A stretch of 64,000 bases of DNA, taken from assembly GCF_900114315.1 (NCBI RefSeq), contig NZ_FOSQ01000001.1, positions 62,001-126,000 on the forward strand, given 5' to 3'. Made by a program: the position numbers and the translations under genes. This DNA comes from Falsiroseomonas stagni DSM 19981. GTDB taxonomy: Bacteria; Pseudomonadota; Alphaproteobacteria; Acetobacterales; Acetobacteraceae. The notes beneath the pieces were generated by a model. The model made no database searches and had not been told where the DNA came from. It saw only the letters and a program-made list of their open reading frames with translations. Below are positions 17,677-25,827 of this stretch, piece by piece (the first letter of the stretch is position 1; each line of letters starts with the position of its first letter).

Positions 17677-18183
17677 GTGGCGGATGTGCTGCCCGATGTG
17701 TTGGCCTGGGGTCTCCGCCTCGTCTTCTGCGGCACCGCTGCCGGCCCTGAATCCGCGCGGATCGGCGCCTATTACGCCGGCCCGCGCAATGCCTTCTGGC
17801 CGGTGCTGGCCGAAGCCCGGTTCACGCCCGCGCTGCTGCGCCCGGCGGAGTATGCGCAACTGAGGCAATACCGAATCGGCTTGACGGACCTGTCCAAGAC
17901 CGGGCGCGGTATGGATCGCGATTTGTCGCCGGGGGATTTCGACATCGATCGTTTCTGGGCCTCCGTGCGCCATTGGGCCCCGCGCGCCATCGCCTTCACG
18001 AGCCAGGAGGCCGGCGCGCTCGCCCTGGGGCGGCGCAAGCGGGACATCGCCTTCGGCGCGCAGCCCGTGGCGCCGGGGCAGCCCGCCGTCTTCGTGCTGC
18101 CCAGCCCTTCCGCCGCCAACGGCCATTGGCCGAAGCTGCGGCACCACTGGCGGGATTGCGCACGCGCCACGGGGTTCGCGTGA
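17677..18183 (+). CDS. Mug-type mismatch uracil-DNA glycosylase family protein
   Basis: A 168-residue DNA repair protein. LVFCGTAAGPESA followed by YYAGPRNAFWPVL matches the Mug active-site region, and VLPSPSAANGHW matches the C-terminal DNA-wedge motif. E. coli Mug has INPG with the catalytic Asn18; here the equivalent is TAAG, so that Asn is Ala. The GTG start at 17677 is favoured because the conserved region begins shortly after. The stop overlaps the MFS gene start by four bases. It probably removes uracil, hypoxanthine or ethenocytosine from DNA, but base preference is uncertain with the changed motif. Confidence 0.82.
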   Translation: MADVLPDVLAWGLRLVFCGTAAGPESARIGAYYAGPRNAFWPVLAEARFTPALLRPAEYAQLRQYRIGLTDLSKTGRGMDRDLSPGDFDIDRFWASVRHWAPRAIAFTSQEAGALALGRRKRDIAFGAQPVAPGQPAVFVLPSPSAANGHWPKLRHHWRDCARATGFA

Positions 18184-19460
18184 CGAACGCCCCGACCGGC
18201 CATCGCGGGGAGACAAGGCGCATCTGGGCCTGGGCCTTCTACGACTGGGCGAACAGCGCCTTCCCCACCGTCGTCTCCACCTTCGTCATCGCCGCCTATT
18301 TCGCCCAGGGCATCGCGCCCGATCCGGCGACGGGCCAGGCGCAATGGGGCTGGATGCAATCGGCCGCGGGCTTCGGCGTGGCGCTGCTGTCGCCGCTGCT
18401 CGGCGCGGTGGCGGATGCGGGGGGGCGGCGGCGGCTGATGCTCGGCGTCTTCACGCTGCTGCTCTCGGCCAGCACGGCGATGATCTGGTTCGCGAAGCCC
18501 GACCCCGCCTACATGGTCTATGCGCTGGTCTGCGTCGGCCTCGCCACCATCGCCTTCGAACTCGGCACGGTGTTCTACAATTCGATGCTGCCGAGTGTCG
18601 CTGGTCCGGCGCAGATCGGCCGCGTCTCCGGCCTCGGCTGGGGTCTCGGCTATGCCGGCGGGCTGGTCTGCCTGGCCATCTGCCTGGTGCTGCTGATCCA
18701 GCCCAACCCCTCGCCCCTCGGGCTCGACCGCGGGCAGGCGGAGCATGTGCGCGCCACCGCGTTGCTGGTGGCGGCGTGGCTGCTGGTCTTCGGCTGGCCG
18801 GTGCTGCTGGCGGTGCCGGATGCGCCCGGGCCGAAGCCGGGATGGGGTGAGGCCGCGCGGCGCGGCGTGGGAGAGGTGGTGGCGCTGGTCCGCACCCTGC
18901 CCCGCAACCCGGCCTTGGCGCGCTTCATCCTCGCGCGGCTGTTCTACACGGATGGGCTGAACACGCTGTTCGCCTTCGGTGCCATCTATGCGGCGGGCGT
19001 CTTCGGCATGGGGATCGACCGCATCCTGCTGTTCGGCATCGCCATGAATGTCACGGCGGGGCTGGGGGCGGCAGGCTTCGCGCTGGTGGAGGACCGGATC
19101 GGGTCCCGCCAGATGGTGCTGCTGGCGCTGGCGGCGATGCTGGTCTTCGGCACCGGGCTGCTGCTGGCGACGACGGAGACGGGCTTCTGGGTGCTGGCGC
19201 TCTCGCTCGGCCTGTTCTTCGGTCCGGCCCAGGCGGCCAGCCGCACCTTCATGGCAAGGCTGGCGCCGCCGGAGGAGATGGCCGCGCATTTCGGATTGTT
19301 CGCGCTGTCCGGCCGCATCACGGGCTTCCTCGGCCCCGCGGCGCTGGCGGCGGTGACGACGGCGACGGGCAGCCAGCGGCTGGGGATGGCGACGGTGCTG
19401 GTGTTTCTCGGCATCGGCGCCGCGATCCTGCTGACGGTGCGCGACCCGGTCAGGCGGTAG
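18180..19460 (+). CDS. MFS permease, UMF1/Atg22-like
   Basis: A 426-residue inner-membrane protein with about twelve hydrophobic segments. The N-terminal AFYDWANSAFPTVV is the hallmark of the UMF1 (Atg22-like) branch of the major facilitator superfamily, and GAVADAGGRRRLML is the MFS loop 2-3 motif. Fungal relatives export amino acids from the vacuole; bacterial substrates are unknown. It starts with GTG at 18180 inside the end of the Mug gene (GTGA overlap), so both come from one transcript, although no functional link is apparent. Confidence 0.88.
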   Translation: MTNAPTGHRGETRRIWAWAFYDWANSAFPTVVSTFVIAAYFAQGIAPDPATGQAQWGWMQSAAGFGVALLSPLLGAVADAGGRRRLMLGVFTLLLSASTAMIWFAKPDPAYMVYALVCVGLATIAFELGTVFYNSMLPSVAGPAQIGRVSGLGWGLGYAGGLVCLAICLVLLIQPNPSPLGLDRGQAEHVRATALLVAAWLLVFGWPVLLAVPDAPGPKPGWGEAARRGVGEVVALVRTLPRNPALARFILARLFYTDGLNTLFAFGAIYAAGVFGMGIDRILLFGIAMNVTAGLGAAGFALVEDRIGSRQMVLLALAAMLVFGTGLLLATTETGFWVLALSLGLFFGPAQAASRTFMARLAPPEEMAAHFGLFALSGRITGFLGPAALAAVTTATGSQRLGMATVLVFLGIGAAILLTVRDPVRR

Positions 19461-19513
19461 CGGGGCGGGCGCCGCCGTCGTAGGCTTCCGGCCAAGAAAG
19501 CTGGAGGAACGCC

Positions 19514-20482
19514 ATGCGCATCACCCGCCGTGCCCTGATGGGTGCCGCCGCCACGCTGCTGCCGCTGCCGGGGCTGGCGCAGGCGCAGGCGAATTGGCCC
19601 AGCAAGCCCGTGCGCTTCATCATCCCCTTCGCGCCCGGCGGCCCGGTGGAGATTCCCGCGCGCTTCATCGCGGAACATCTCCAGCGTCGCCTCGGCCAGC
19701 CCTTCATCGTGGAGACGCGGCCGGGCGCGGGCGGGCTGCTCGGCACGCGCGCGGTGATGGCGACGCCGGATGCGCACAATTTCCTGTTCACGACATCGGC
19801 CATCACCATCCTGCCCGCGGTGATGCGCGACCCCGGCTACGATCCCATCGCGGATTTCATGCCGGTCTCCATCGTGTTGGACGCGCCGATGGGCGTGCTG
19901 GTGCGGCCCGACAGCCCGATCCGGGACCTGGCCGACTTGGTCGCGCGCGCCAAGGCACGCCCTGGCAGCATCTCCTTCGCCACCGCCGGCAATGGCGCCA
20001 CCACGCATATGGGCGGGGAGTTGTTCAAGGCGCGCGCGGGCATCGACCTGCTGCATGTCCCCTATCGCGGTGCGGGGCAGAGCGTCACCGCGCTCTATGC
20101 CGGGGACACGGACCTGCTGATCGTGGGGCTGCTGGAGACGATGTCGCATGTGCGGGAGGGAAGGCTGCGCGCCATCGCCGTGACGTCCCCGCAGCGGAGC
20201 CCCGTGCTGCCCGACGTGCCCTCACTCGCGGAAGCCGCGCCCGGCTATGGCGTGACCATCTGGTACGCGATGTTCGCGCCGAAGGGCACGCCGCAAGCCG
20301 TGGTGGACACGCTGGCGGCGGAGATGGCGCCGCTGGCGCAGGGTTCGTCCCTGGCGCAGCGGCTGGAAGCGGCCGGCGCGCAACTCGTCCTCTCCGGCCC
20401 CGGGCCGCTCGGCGAACGGATGCGCGCCGAGGTGCCGATGTGGAAGGCGATCGCGGAGAGCGCGAATATCCGGCTGGATTGA
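19514..20482 (+). CDS. Bug/TctC family tripartite tricarboxylate transporter binding protein
   Basis: A 322-residue periplasmic binding protein with a signal peptide (RRALMGAAATLLPLPGLAQA). The mature N-terminus has WPSKPVRFIIPFAPGG and later ETRPGAGGLLG, both diagnostic of the Bug family. Members bind carboxylates and other organics; many are orphan genes without the TctAB membrane subunits, as here. GGAGG lies seven bases before the ATG. It ends 11 bases from a convergent hydrolase gene. Ligand unknown. Confidence 0.93.
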   Translation: MRITRRALMGAAATLLPLPGLAQAQANWPSKPVRFIIPFAPGGPVEIPARFIAEHLQRRLGQPFIVETRPGAGGLLGTRAVMATPDAHNFLFTTSAITILPAVMRDPGYDPIADFMPVSIVLDAPMGVLVRPDSPIRDLADLVARAKARPGSISFATAGNGATTHMGGELFKARAGIDLLHVPYRGAGQSVTALYAGDTDLLIVGLLETMSHVREGRLRAIAVTSPQRSPVLPDVPSLAEAAPGYGVTIWYAMFAPKGTPQAVVDTLAAEMAPLAQGSSLAQRLEAAGAQLVLSGPGPLGERMRAEVPMWKAIAESANIRLD

Positions 20483-20503
20483 GGGCGCGCGCCTCAATCC
20501 AGC
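20473..20503. terminator. Bidirectional terminator-like hairpin
   Basis: A perfect 12-bp inverted repeat (arms 20473-20484 and 20492-20503, 7-nt GC loop) spans the last codons of both convergent genes, Bug and CocE/NonD. Its stem contains GGATTGAG and its complement. It is the only structure in the 11-base gap and probably ends both transcripts. Confidence 0.65.
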
Positions 20504-22293
20504 AGGGGCAGCACCAGGCGGCTCGGCCTTCCGCCATCGACGAAGACGGTGTTGGTCGCGATGCGCAGGCCGCGCGCCATGCCCTCCGCCTCCCCCGTAT
20601 TCGGGTTCACGTCGAAGCGCGGGAAGTTGGAGGAGGCGATGTCGAGCCGGATGCGATGGCCCGGCAGGAAGAGATTGGCGATCGGCAGCGACAGGCGGAT
20701 GCGCCGCACCTGCCCGGGTTCCGCCAGGCGCGGGCGCGACGGATCCTCGGCGTAGCGCAGCCGCAGGATGGTATCGCCCAGCAGCATGGCATAGCCGCGG
20801 GGATAATCCGCGGAAGCCGGGTGGACATCGACGAGCTTGACGGTGAAGTCGGTATCCGGCGCGTCGGTGGCGACGAAGAGATCGACCTCCACCGGCCCCA
20901 CCACCTGCACGGCATGACGCAGCGGCGCGGTCTGGAAGACCAGCACATCCGGGCGGGAGGCCAGCGGCAGGAAGGGGGGCGTGCAGCCGTAGAAGCCCGG
21001 CCCCTCCGTCTGGTCCTGGCTGCCCGGCAGCGCGAGGGGTTCGAGGGAGGAGAAGGCGCCGCCGATGGTGGGCACGGGATGGGCGGGGTCGAAGCGGAAG
21101 CTCACCGGCGTGGCGCCGGCGGCCGGCGCCTCCGGGCGCAGCGCGCCATCGCCATGCAGGTGGAAGGTGGCCGGCGCGGCATCCGGCAGAGGCCAGTCCG
21201 TGGCGGTGATCCAGCGCCCGCCATGGTCCAGGTGCCCCTCCGGCGTGCGGCGCCCGCTGCCCCCGCCCATGACGAAGATGCGCACCGGCGGCTCCCCATC
21301 CGCGATGCCGCGCACGGCGTGGTCGAGGAAGCGGACGCGCTGCCGGTTCCAGTCCCCGGCCCAGGAATCGATCGGTGCCTCGGCGCCGAAATCCACATCG
21401 CCGAAGACGCGCTGGCTGCGCTCCCCATGCGTCCAGGGGCCGAGGATGAGGCGCTGCTGCCCGCGCCCGGCGCGCTTCAGGCCGCTGTAGTTGGCCGTCA
21501 CGGTCCCGGGATAGGGGTCGAACCAGGACGACATGTGCAACACGGTGGCGCGGCTGTAGCGGTCGTGGAATCCCTCCGCCCAGAGGCCGACGCGCTGCCA
21601 GGTGGCGTCGAAGGCGCCAGCCCGCCACTGGTCCAGCAGCACGCGTTCATAGTCGGGGTGGTGGCGAAGCGGCGAATGGCCGGCGCGCCAGGGCATGCGG
21701 GTGAACCAGGCGCCCAGGTCCTCCGCCTCCAGCGCCGCGCGCAGCACGGGGTCGCGCGCGGCTTCGGGGGAACGGCGTGCCTCGTTGAAGGCCCAGCTCG
21801 CCTGCTTGAGTTCGAAGGCGCCGTTGTGGCGGACGGCATTGCGCCAGGCATTGTCGAAGCCGCCGGAATCCAGCACCTGCGCCACCAGACCCGGCGGGTC
21901 CAGGCAGCCCAGCGCCGCGGCGGAATGGGCGCCATAGGACATGCCGATGGTGGCGATGCGGCCATCGCACCAGGGTTGGCCGAGGATCCAGGCGCAGCTG
22001 TCGAAGCCGTCCGCGCCCTCGTTCAGGTATTTCTCGAACACGCCGTCGGAATCGCCGCGGCCGCGGCTGTCCTGCAGCAGCACGGCGTAGCCCGCGCGGG
22101 TGAAATGCGCGGCCAGGCGCGGGCCATCCATCGGCACCGGGTCGGCTGCCGTGACCTCGATGCGCCGGGGCGCATCGCGGCCATAGGGCGTGCGTTCCAG
22201 TACCACCGGGAAGGGCCCGGCACCTTCCGGCCGATACAGCGTGGCGGCGAGCGAGGCGCCATCCCGCATCGGCACGCGCAGCGTGGTGCTCAC
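20494..22293 (-). CDS. CocE/NonD family hydrolase (X-Pro dipeptidyl-peptidase S15-like)
   Basis: A 599-residue serine hydrolase. The N-terminal alpha/beta fold has LERTPYGR and LLQDSRGRGDSDG, and the nucleophile Ser119 lies in TIGMSYGAHSAA. The C-terminal jelly-roll domain (about residues 350-599) holds VDLFVATDAPDTDFTVKLVDVHP and LPGHRIRLDIASSNFPRFD, as in cocaine esterase and related acyl-peptide hydrolases. No signal peptide is seen. The start is a GTG at 22293 inside an unusual 26-nt tandem repeat. Substrate may be an ester, amide or beta-lactam; not assignable. The upstream peptide-binding protein gene suggests peptide use. Confidence 0.9.
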   Translation of the reverse strand: MSTTLRVPMRDGASLAATLYRPEGAGPFPVVLERTPYGRDAPRRIEVTAADPVPMDGPRLAAHFTRAGYAVLLQDSRGRGDSDGVFEKYLNEGADGFDSCAWILGQPWCDGRIATIGMSYGAHSAAALGCLDPPGLVAQVLDSGGFDNAWRNAVRHNGAFELKQASWAFNEARRSPEAARDPVLRAALEAEDLGAWFTRMPWRAGHSPLRHHPDYERVLLDQWRAGAFDATWQRVGLWAEGFHDRYSRATVLHMSSWFDPYPGTVTANYSGLKRAGRGQQRLILGPWTHGERSQRVFGDVDFGAEAPIDSWAGDWNRQRVRFLDHAVRGIADGEPPVRIFVMGGGSGRRTPEGHLDHGGRWITATDWPLPDAAPATFHLHGDGALRPEAPAAGATPVSFRFDPAHPVPTIGGAFSSLEPLALPGSQDQTEGPGFYGCTPPFLPLASRPDVLVFQTAPLRHAVQVVGPVEVDLFVATDAPDTDFTVKLVDVHPASADYPRGYAMLLGDTILRLRYAEDPSRPRLAEPGQVRRIRLSLPIANLFLPGHRIRLDIASSNFPRFDVNPNTGEAEGMARGLRIATNTVFVDGGRPSRLVLPLLD

Positions 22294-22345
22294 CTGATGA
22301 TACTCCGATGCGTGCTCATCGCAGGAAACTCAAGTGCGTGCTCAT
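22293..22345 (-). repeat. 26-nt tandem repeats carrying two coupled 9-codon mini-ORFs
   Basis: Between the binding-protein stop and the hydrolase start, two 26-nt units each begin with ATGAGCACGCA, and the hydrolase start (GTGAGCACC) is a third, partial match at the same spacing. Each unit encodes a 9-residue peptide (MSTHLSFLR, MSTHRSIIR), and each stop overlaps the next start. The chain is binding-protein TGA with ATG 22345, mini-ORF stop with ATG 22319, then mini-ORF stop with GTG 22293. A 15-bp identical core occupies 22309-22323 and 22335-22349. Confidence 0.75.
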
Positions 22346-23943
22346 CGCACGACCCGCGCGAAGCGGACGGAGGTCTCGTCGAGCATGTTGGCGGCGTGCT
22401 CGATATCCCCGCGCGATGCCCAGAAGGATTTCTGCCACAGCAGCGGGATGATGCCCTGGTCCGCCATGGCGATGCGCGTGGCATCGACCAGCAGGCGGTT
22501 GCGCTCCTCCTCATCGAAGGCAGCCAGGGCGCGGGCGAGGGCGGCGTCGAATTCCGCGTTGGAATAGCGGCCGCGATTGGTGCCGCCGAGGCCGCGCGAG
22601 AGGTCCCGCGTGGCCAGCAGCCCGCGAAGCCCGTCGGCGGAATGGGGGGAGGCACTGTTATAGGCAAAGAGGAAGGCGGAGAAGCGCTGGTCCGTCGCCT
22701 GGCCGATATAGACGTTGAACGGCATGGTGGTGACGCCGTTCACCCGGATGCCGCCACGCGCCAGCATCTGCCCCAGCGCCTGCGCCATGGCCGCATCCTG
22801 CGGGAAGCGGTTGTTGGAGGAATGGATGGTCAGGCCGAAGCCGTTGGGCCAGCCCGCTTCCGCCAGCAGCGCCCGGGCGCGCGCGACATCGAAGGGCATG
22901 GGGGCGAGCGCGGGATCGTAGCCGCCCTGGCCCACCGGCACGATCTGCCCGGCCGGCACGCCGCCGCCGGACAGCAGCGTGTTCACCAGCGCTTCCCGGT
23001 TGATCATCATCGACATGGCCTGCCGCACGCGCGGGTCGCGCAGCGGGTTGCGCGCCATCGGGCGTCCCTCGGCATCGGTCACGAAGGGGCTTTCATCCCG
23101 CGCGCTGTCGAGTGCCATGTAGGCCATGCGCGGCGTGACGATGGAGGTCACGCGGATGCCGCGTTCGCGTTCCAGCCGCGCCACGTCGCCGGGCGGCACG
23201 CCATCGATGATGTCGACGCCGCCCGAGAGCAGGGAGGAAAGCCGCGCCGCGGGGTTGGTGATGAAGCGCACGGTCACGCGCTCGAACTCGCTGGGGCCCC
23301 GCCAATGGCCATCGAATCGCGTGAGCCGCATCTGGTCGCCCGGCGTCCAGGAGACGAAGCGCATCGGCCCGGTGCCGATCGCGGCCCGGCCGCTGTTGAA
23401 ATCCGCCGTCGTCGCGCCCTGCGCCGCGCGGCGGGATGCGATGTAGACCTGGCCGATCTGTTCCAGCAGCAGCGGCGTCGGCACGGCGGAGGTGATGCGG
23501 ATGGTCAGCGGATCGACGACCGTCATGGTCGCGATGTCGCCGACATTGCGCGCCCAGCTCGACGGGCTGTTCGGCACGTCCTTCGCGCGGGTCAGGGAAA
23601 AGACGACATCCTCCGCCGTGAAGGGCGATCCGTCATGGAAGCGCACGCCTTCCCTCAGCCGGATCTCCCAGGTCAGCGGATCCAGCACGCGCCAGGAGGC
23701 GGCGAGGGAGGGGCCGATCGCCTGGTTGACGTCGAAGTTCAGCAGGCTGTCGTAGATGTTGCGCATCGTCGATGCGTCATTGCCCGCATTGTTGAAATGC
23801 GGGTCGATGGCGGCGTGCTCTGCCACCCGGCCCATGGTGATGTCACGCGCGGCCGCGGGGGGCGCCGCGAGGGTGGCGACGAGCCCTGCCATCGTGGCGG
23901 CAGCGAGAAGAACCGAGGTCGGGCGCGGCCTGGGCGGTGTCAT
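22342..23943 (-). CDS. ABC transporter substrate-binding protein, peptide/nickel family 5
   Basis: A 533-residue periplasmic binding protein with a signal peptide (about 33 residues, ending near PPAAARD). Family 5 signatures include NIYDSLLNFD, PSLAASWRVLDPLTWEIRLREG and the FHDGSPFTAEDVVFSL segment. Such proteins bind oligopeptides, opines, nickel or sugars for DppBCDF-like importers. No permease or ATPase genes accompany it here. It is followed by a CocE/NonD hydrolase gene on the same strand, and the two are linked by overlapping mini-ORFs, so imported ligand and hydrolase substrate may be related. Confidence 0.92.
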   Translation of the reverse strand: MTPPRPRPTSVLLAAATMAGLVATLAAPPAAARDITMGRVAEHAAIDPHFNNAGNDASTMRNIYDSLLNFDVNQAIGPSLAASWRVLDPLTWEIRLREGVRFHDGSPFTAEDVVFSLTRAKDVPNSPSSWARNVGDIATMTVVDPLTIRITSAVPTPLLLEQIGQVYIASRRAAQGATTADFNSGRAAIGTGPMRFVSWTPGDQMRLTRFDGHWRGPSEFERVTVRFITNPAARLSSLLSGGVDIIDGVPPGDVARLERERGIRVTSIVTPRMAYMALDSARDESPFVTDAEGRPMARNPLRDPRVRQAMSMMINREALVNTLLSGGGVPAGQIVPVGQGGYDPALAPMPFDVARARALLAEAGWPNGFGLTIHSSNNRFPQDAAMAQALGQMLARGGIRVNGVTTMPFNVYIGQATDQRFSAFLFAYNSASPHSADGLRGLLATRDLSRGLGGTNRGRYSNAEFDAALARALAAFDEEERNRLLVDATRIAMADQGIIPLLWQKSFWASRGDIEHAANMLDETSVRFARVVR

Positions 23944-24139
23944 GCTGGAGTTTCCCCGGGTTTCTTGCGTCGGGGCCTCCGCCGTGCCGGCTGGTACGCC
24001 GAGATCCCATTATCCGGGACAAGTTTCCGCATCCCTGCACCAGCGTCAACCACCGGCTTGGTATGGCGGTGGAAGGGGCCGGGCGATGATTCCCGACGCG
24101 GGCGGCCGCCATCCTGGCGACCGCGTGGCCGGGGCAGCG

Positions 24140-24187
24140 CCGCGGCATCCTGCCGCGGGATGGGGGGTGGCCGTCCTGGTCACCCCC
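24140..24187 (-). terminator. Two hairpins downstream of flgE
   Basis: Just beyond the flgE stop lie a 9-10 bp stem with one G-U pair (24163-24187) and a perfect 8-bp stem CCGCGGCA/TGCCGCGG with a TCC loop (24140-24158). There is no U run. They lie in the 259-base gap before the binding-protein gene (23944-24202) and are the likely transcript end for flgE. The rest of the gap shows nothing recognisable. Confidence 0.5.
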
Positions 24188-24202
24188 GCAAGGCAGGCCG
24201 CA

Positions 24203-25510
24203 TCAGCGCTTCAGGTTCACCGTTTCCTGCAGCAGCTCATCGGCCGTCGTCACCAGCTTGGTGTTGGCGGAATAGGCGCGCTGGGCGACGATCAGCTTGG
24301 AGAATTCGGCGGCGATGTCGACATTCGCCCCCTCCACCGCACCGGCCTGGAGCGTGCCGGTGCCATTGGCGCCGATGGCGGAGACCTGCTGGCGGCCGGC
24401 CTCCTGCGTCGCGGCGAAGGCCTGGCCGTCCAGCCGTTCCAGCGCGTCCGGGTCGGCGAAGCTCACCACCGGCACCTGCGCGACGGTGCGGCTTTCGCCA
24501 TTGTCGTAGTTCACCACGACCTTCCCATCGGCCTGGGTGCTGACGGAGGCGACGGCGCCGGCCGGGCCGCCATCGCGGGACACGCTGCGCAGCTCATAGG
24601 CCGCGCCGCCATATTGCGTGACGCCCTGGGTGGAACCGAAGCGGCCGAGGTCGATGTCGATGGCCTGGTCGGTGCCGCCGAAATTGCCGGTGACGTTCAG
24701 CAGGGCATTGGCGGGGTTCGCGGGATCGAAGCGGCCGACCGTGTTGCCGGCACCGTCCAGCACTTCCCCGATCGTGCCGGCGGGGGCGCCGTTGGTGCCG
24801 AAATTCACCGTGAAGGTGCCGAGTTCCGCCGCCTGGCCGCCGCCCGGCGCCGGCCGCGTCACCGCCAGCGTCCAGCTGTTGTCATCCGCGCCGCGCGCCC
24901 AGCCGAGATCGAGGGGATGAAGGTTGCCCAGCTGGTCATAGACCTGCGCCTGGGTCGATCCCCTGGTGCCGGTGGCGGCGCCGGCCGGCAGGTTGGCGGA
25001 CAGCGTCACGGCCTCGGTCGGCGCCGGCGGCAGGCTGGCGCGGTCGATCCGGATGGGGGACAGGCGCGTCGCGTCCGGCCTGCCGGTGGCGGGGTCCACG
25101 GACCAGCCCCGCAGCACGTCGCCGCTGCCATTCTGCAGGTAGCCCTCGCTGTTCATGCGGAAATCGCCGGCGCGGGTGAACATGGCGCGGCTGTCGAAAT
25201 CGGTTTCGCCCGACGCGCTGGCGATCGGGCGCGCCACGCTGAAGAAGCCGCGGCCGCTGATCGCCATCGCCAGGGGGTTGTCCACCTGGCTGATCGTGCC
25301 CTGCACGTCATTGGTGGCGACGGTGTTGGCAACCACGCCGCCGGTGAAGCGGCCGGTGCCGGCGTTGACGACCATGTCCTCGAAATTGGTGTCGAGGCGC
25401 TTGTACCCCGTGGTCTGGCTGTTCGCGACGTTGTCCGAGATGTTCGCGATGGCCCGGCCCTGGGCATTCATGCCGGAGACGGCGGTGGCGAGGGAATTGA
25501 AGAGGGACAT
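24203..25510 (-). CDS. flgE: Flagellar hook protein FlgE
   Basis: A 435-residue extracellular axial protein that polymerises into the flagellar hook. The N-terminal D0 part has SLFNSLATAVSGMNAQG followed by NISDNVANSQTTGYKR, the rod/hook family signature. ISGRGFFSV marks the conserved D1 core, and the C-terminus ends with FSKLIVAQRAYSANTK and a coiled-coil D0 helix. ATG 25510 is chosen because family homology begins there. It is transcribed leftward alone and faces fliK-flgD, with a strong sigma-54 promoter at 25601-25616 giving a leader of roughly 80 bases. Confidence 0.96.
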   Translation of the reverse strand: MSLFNSLATAVSGMNAQGRAIANISDNVANSQTTGYKRLDTNFEDMVVNAGTGRFTGGVVANTVATNDVQGTISQVDNPLAMAISGRGFFSVARPIASASGETDFDSRAMFTRAGDFRMNSEGYLQNGSGDVLRGWSVDPATGRPDATRLSPIRIDRASLPPAPTEAVTLSANLPAGAATGTRGSTQAQVYDQLGNLHPLDLGWARGADDNSWTLAVTRPAPGGGQAAELGTFTVNFGTNGAPAGTIGEVLDGAGNTVGRFDPANPANALLNVTGNFGGTDQAIDIDLGRFGSTQGVTQYGGAAYELRSVSRDGGPAGAVASVSTQADGKVVVNYDNGESRTVAQVPVVSFADPDALERLDGQAFAATQEAGRQQVSAIGANGTGTLQAGAVEGANVDIAAEFSKLIVAQRAYSANTKLVTTADELLQETVNLKR

Positions 25511-25600
25511 GCGGCTGACCTTGGTTCCTGTGGGTTCGCCCGAGGGGTGATCGCCGGTCCTGTCGCCCGGGAAGGCGAGGGGTGGCGGTGCCAGGGACAG

Positions 25601-25616
25601 AGCAAGGCCCGTGCCA
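25601..25616 (-). promoter_or_regulatory. Sigma-54 promoter for flgE
   Basis: Read leftward the sequence is TGGCACG-GGCC-TTGCT, an exact match to the -24/-12 consensus with correct spacing between GG and GC. It lies 91 bases before the flgE start and drives hook protein expression, probably with the FlbD-like activator. Confidence 0.88.
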
Positions 25617-25770
25617 ATACCTGAGGCAAGGTTTAAGGCCGGGTTTACGAGGCCAGGCGACGTTAACCGCCCGGCAATAGATGCCGGCCCGGCATCCTTG
25701 GCCGGGCCGGAATCGCCCCAAGGGGCGACCGAGGCGCGAGGGAATCCTTGGCAGGGCGTGAAGGGGCGGG

Positions 25771-25786
25771 TGGCCCGTTCATTGCT
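25771..25786 (+). promoter_or_regulatory. Sigma-54 promoter for fliK-flgD
   Basis: The sequence TGGCCCG-TTCA-TTGCT has GG and GC at the correct 12-base register and matches the consensus well. The predicted transcript start is about 30 bases before the fliK ATG at 25828. Confidence 0.85.
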
Positions 25787-25827
25787 GTTCACAGCTTCGG
25801 CACCTTTGCCCCGGATCACCACCGATC

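Larger units (their letters stand above)
25511..25827. promoter_or_regulatory. Divergent regulatory region between flgE and fliK
   Basis: This 317-base gap has no gene. It holds two sigma-54 promoters pointing outward, a GTTAAC site at 25662-25667 and a GC-rich inverted repeat around 25681-25710 (GCCGGCCCGGC and GGCCGGGCCGG). An activator such as FlbD, encoded in the locus, could serve both promoters from sites between them. I could not define its binding sequence. Confidence 0.7.

Noticed and set aside
12760-18216. Open frame of about 1800 codons on the minus strand opposite glutamate dehydrogenase
   Set aside because: It is rich in Arg, Gln, His and Ala with no domain, as expected for the antisense of a high-GC gene; the plus-strand protein has full family motifs.
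19594-24543. Plus-strand open frame of about 1650 codons
   Set aside because: It runs across four well-supported genes on both strands, including CocE and the binding protein, and has only low-complexity sequence.
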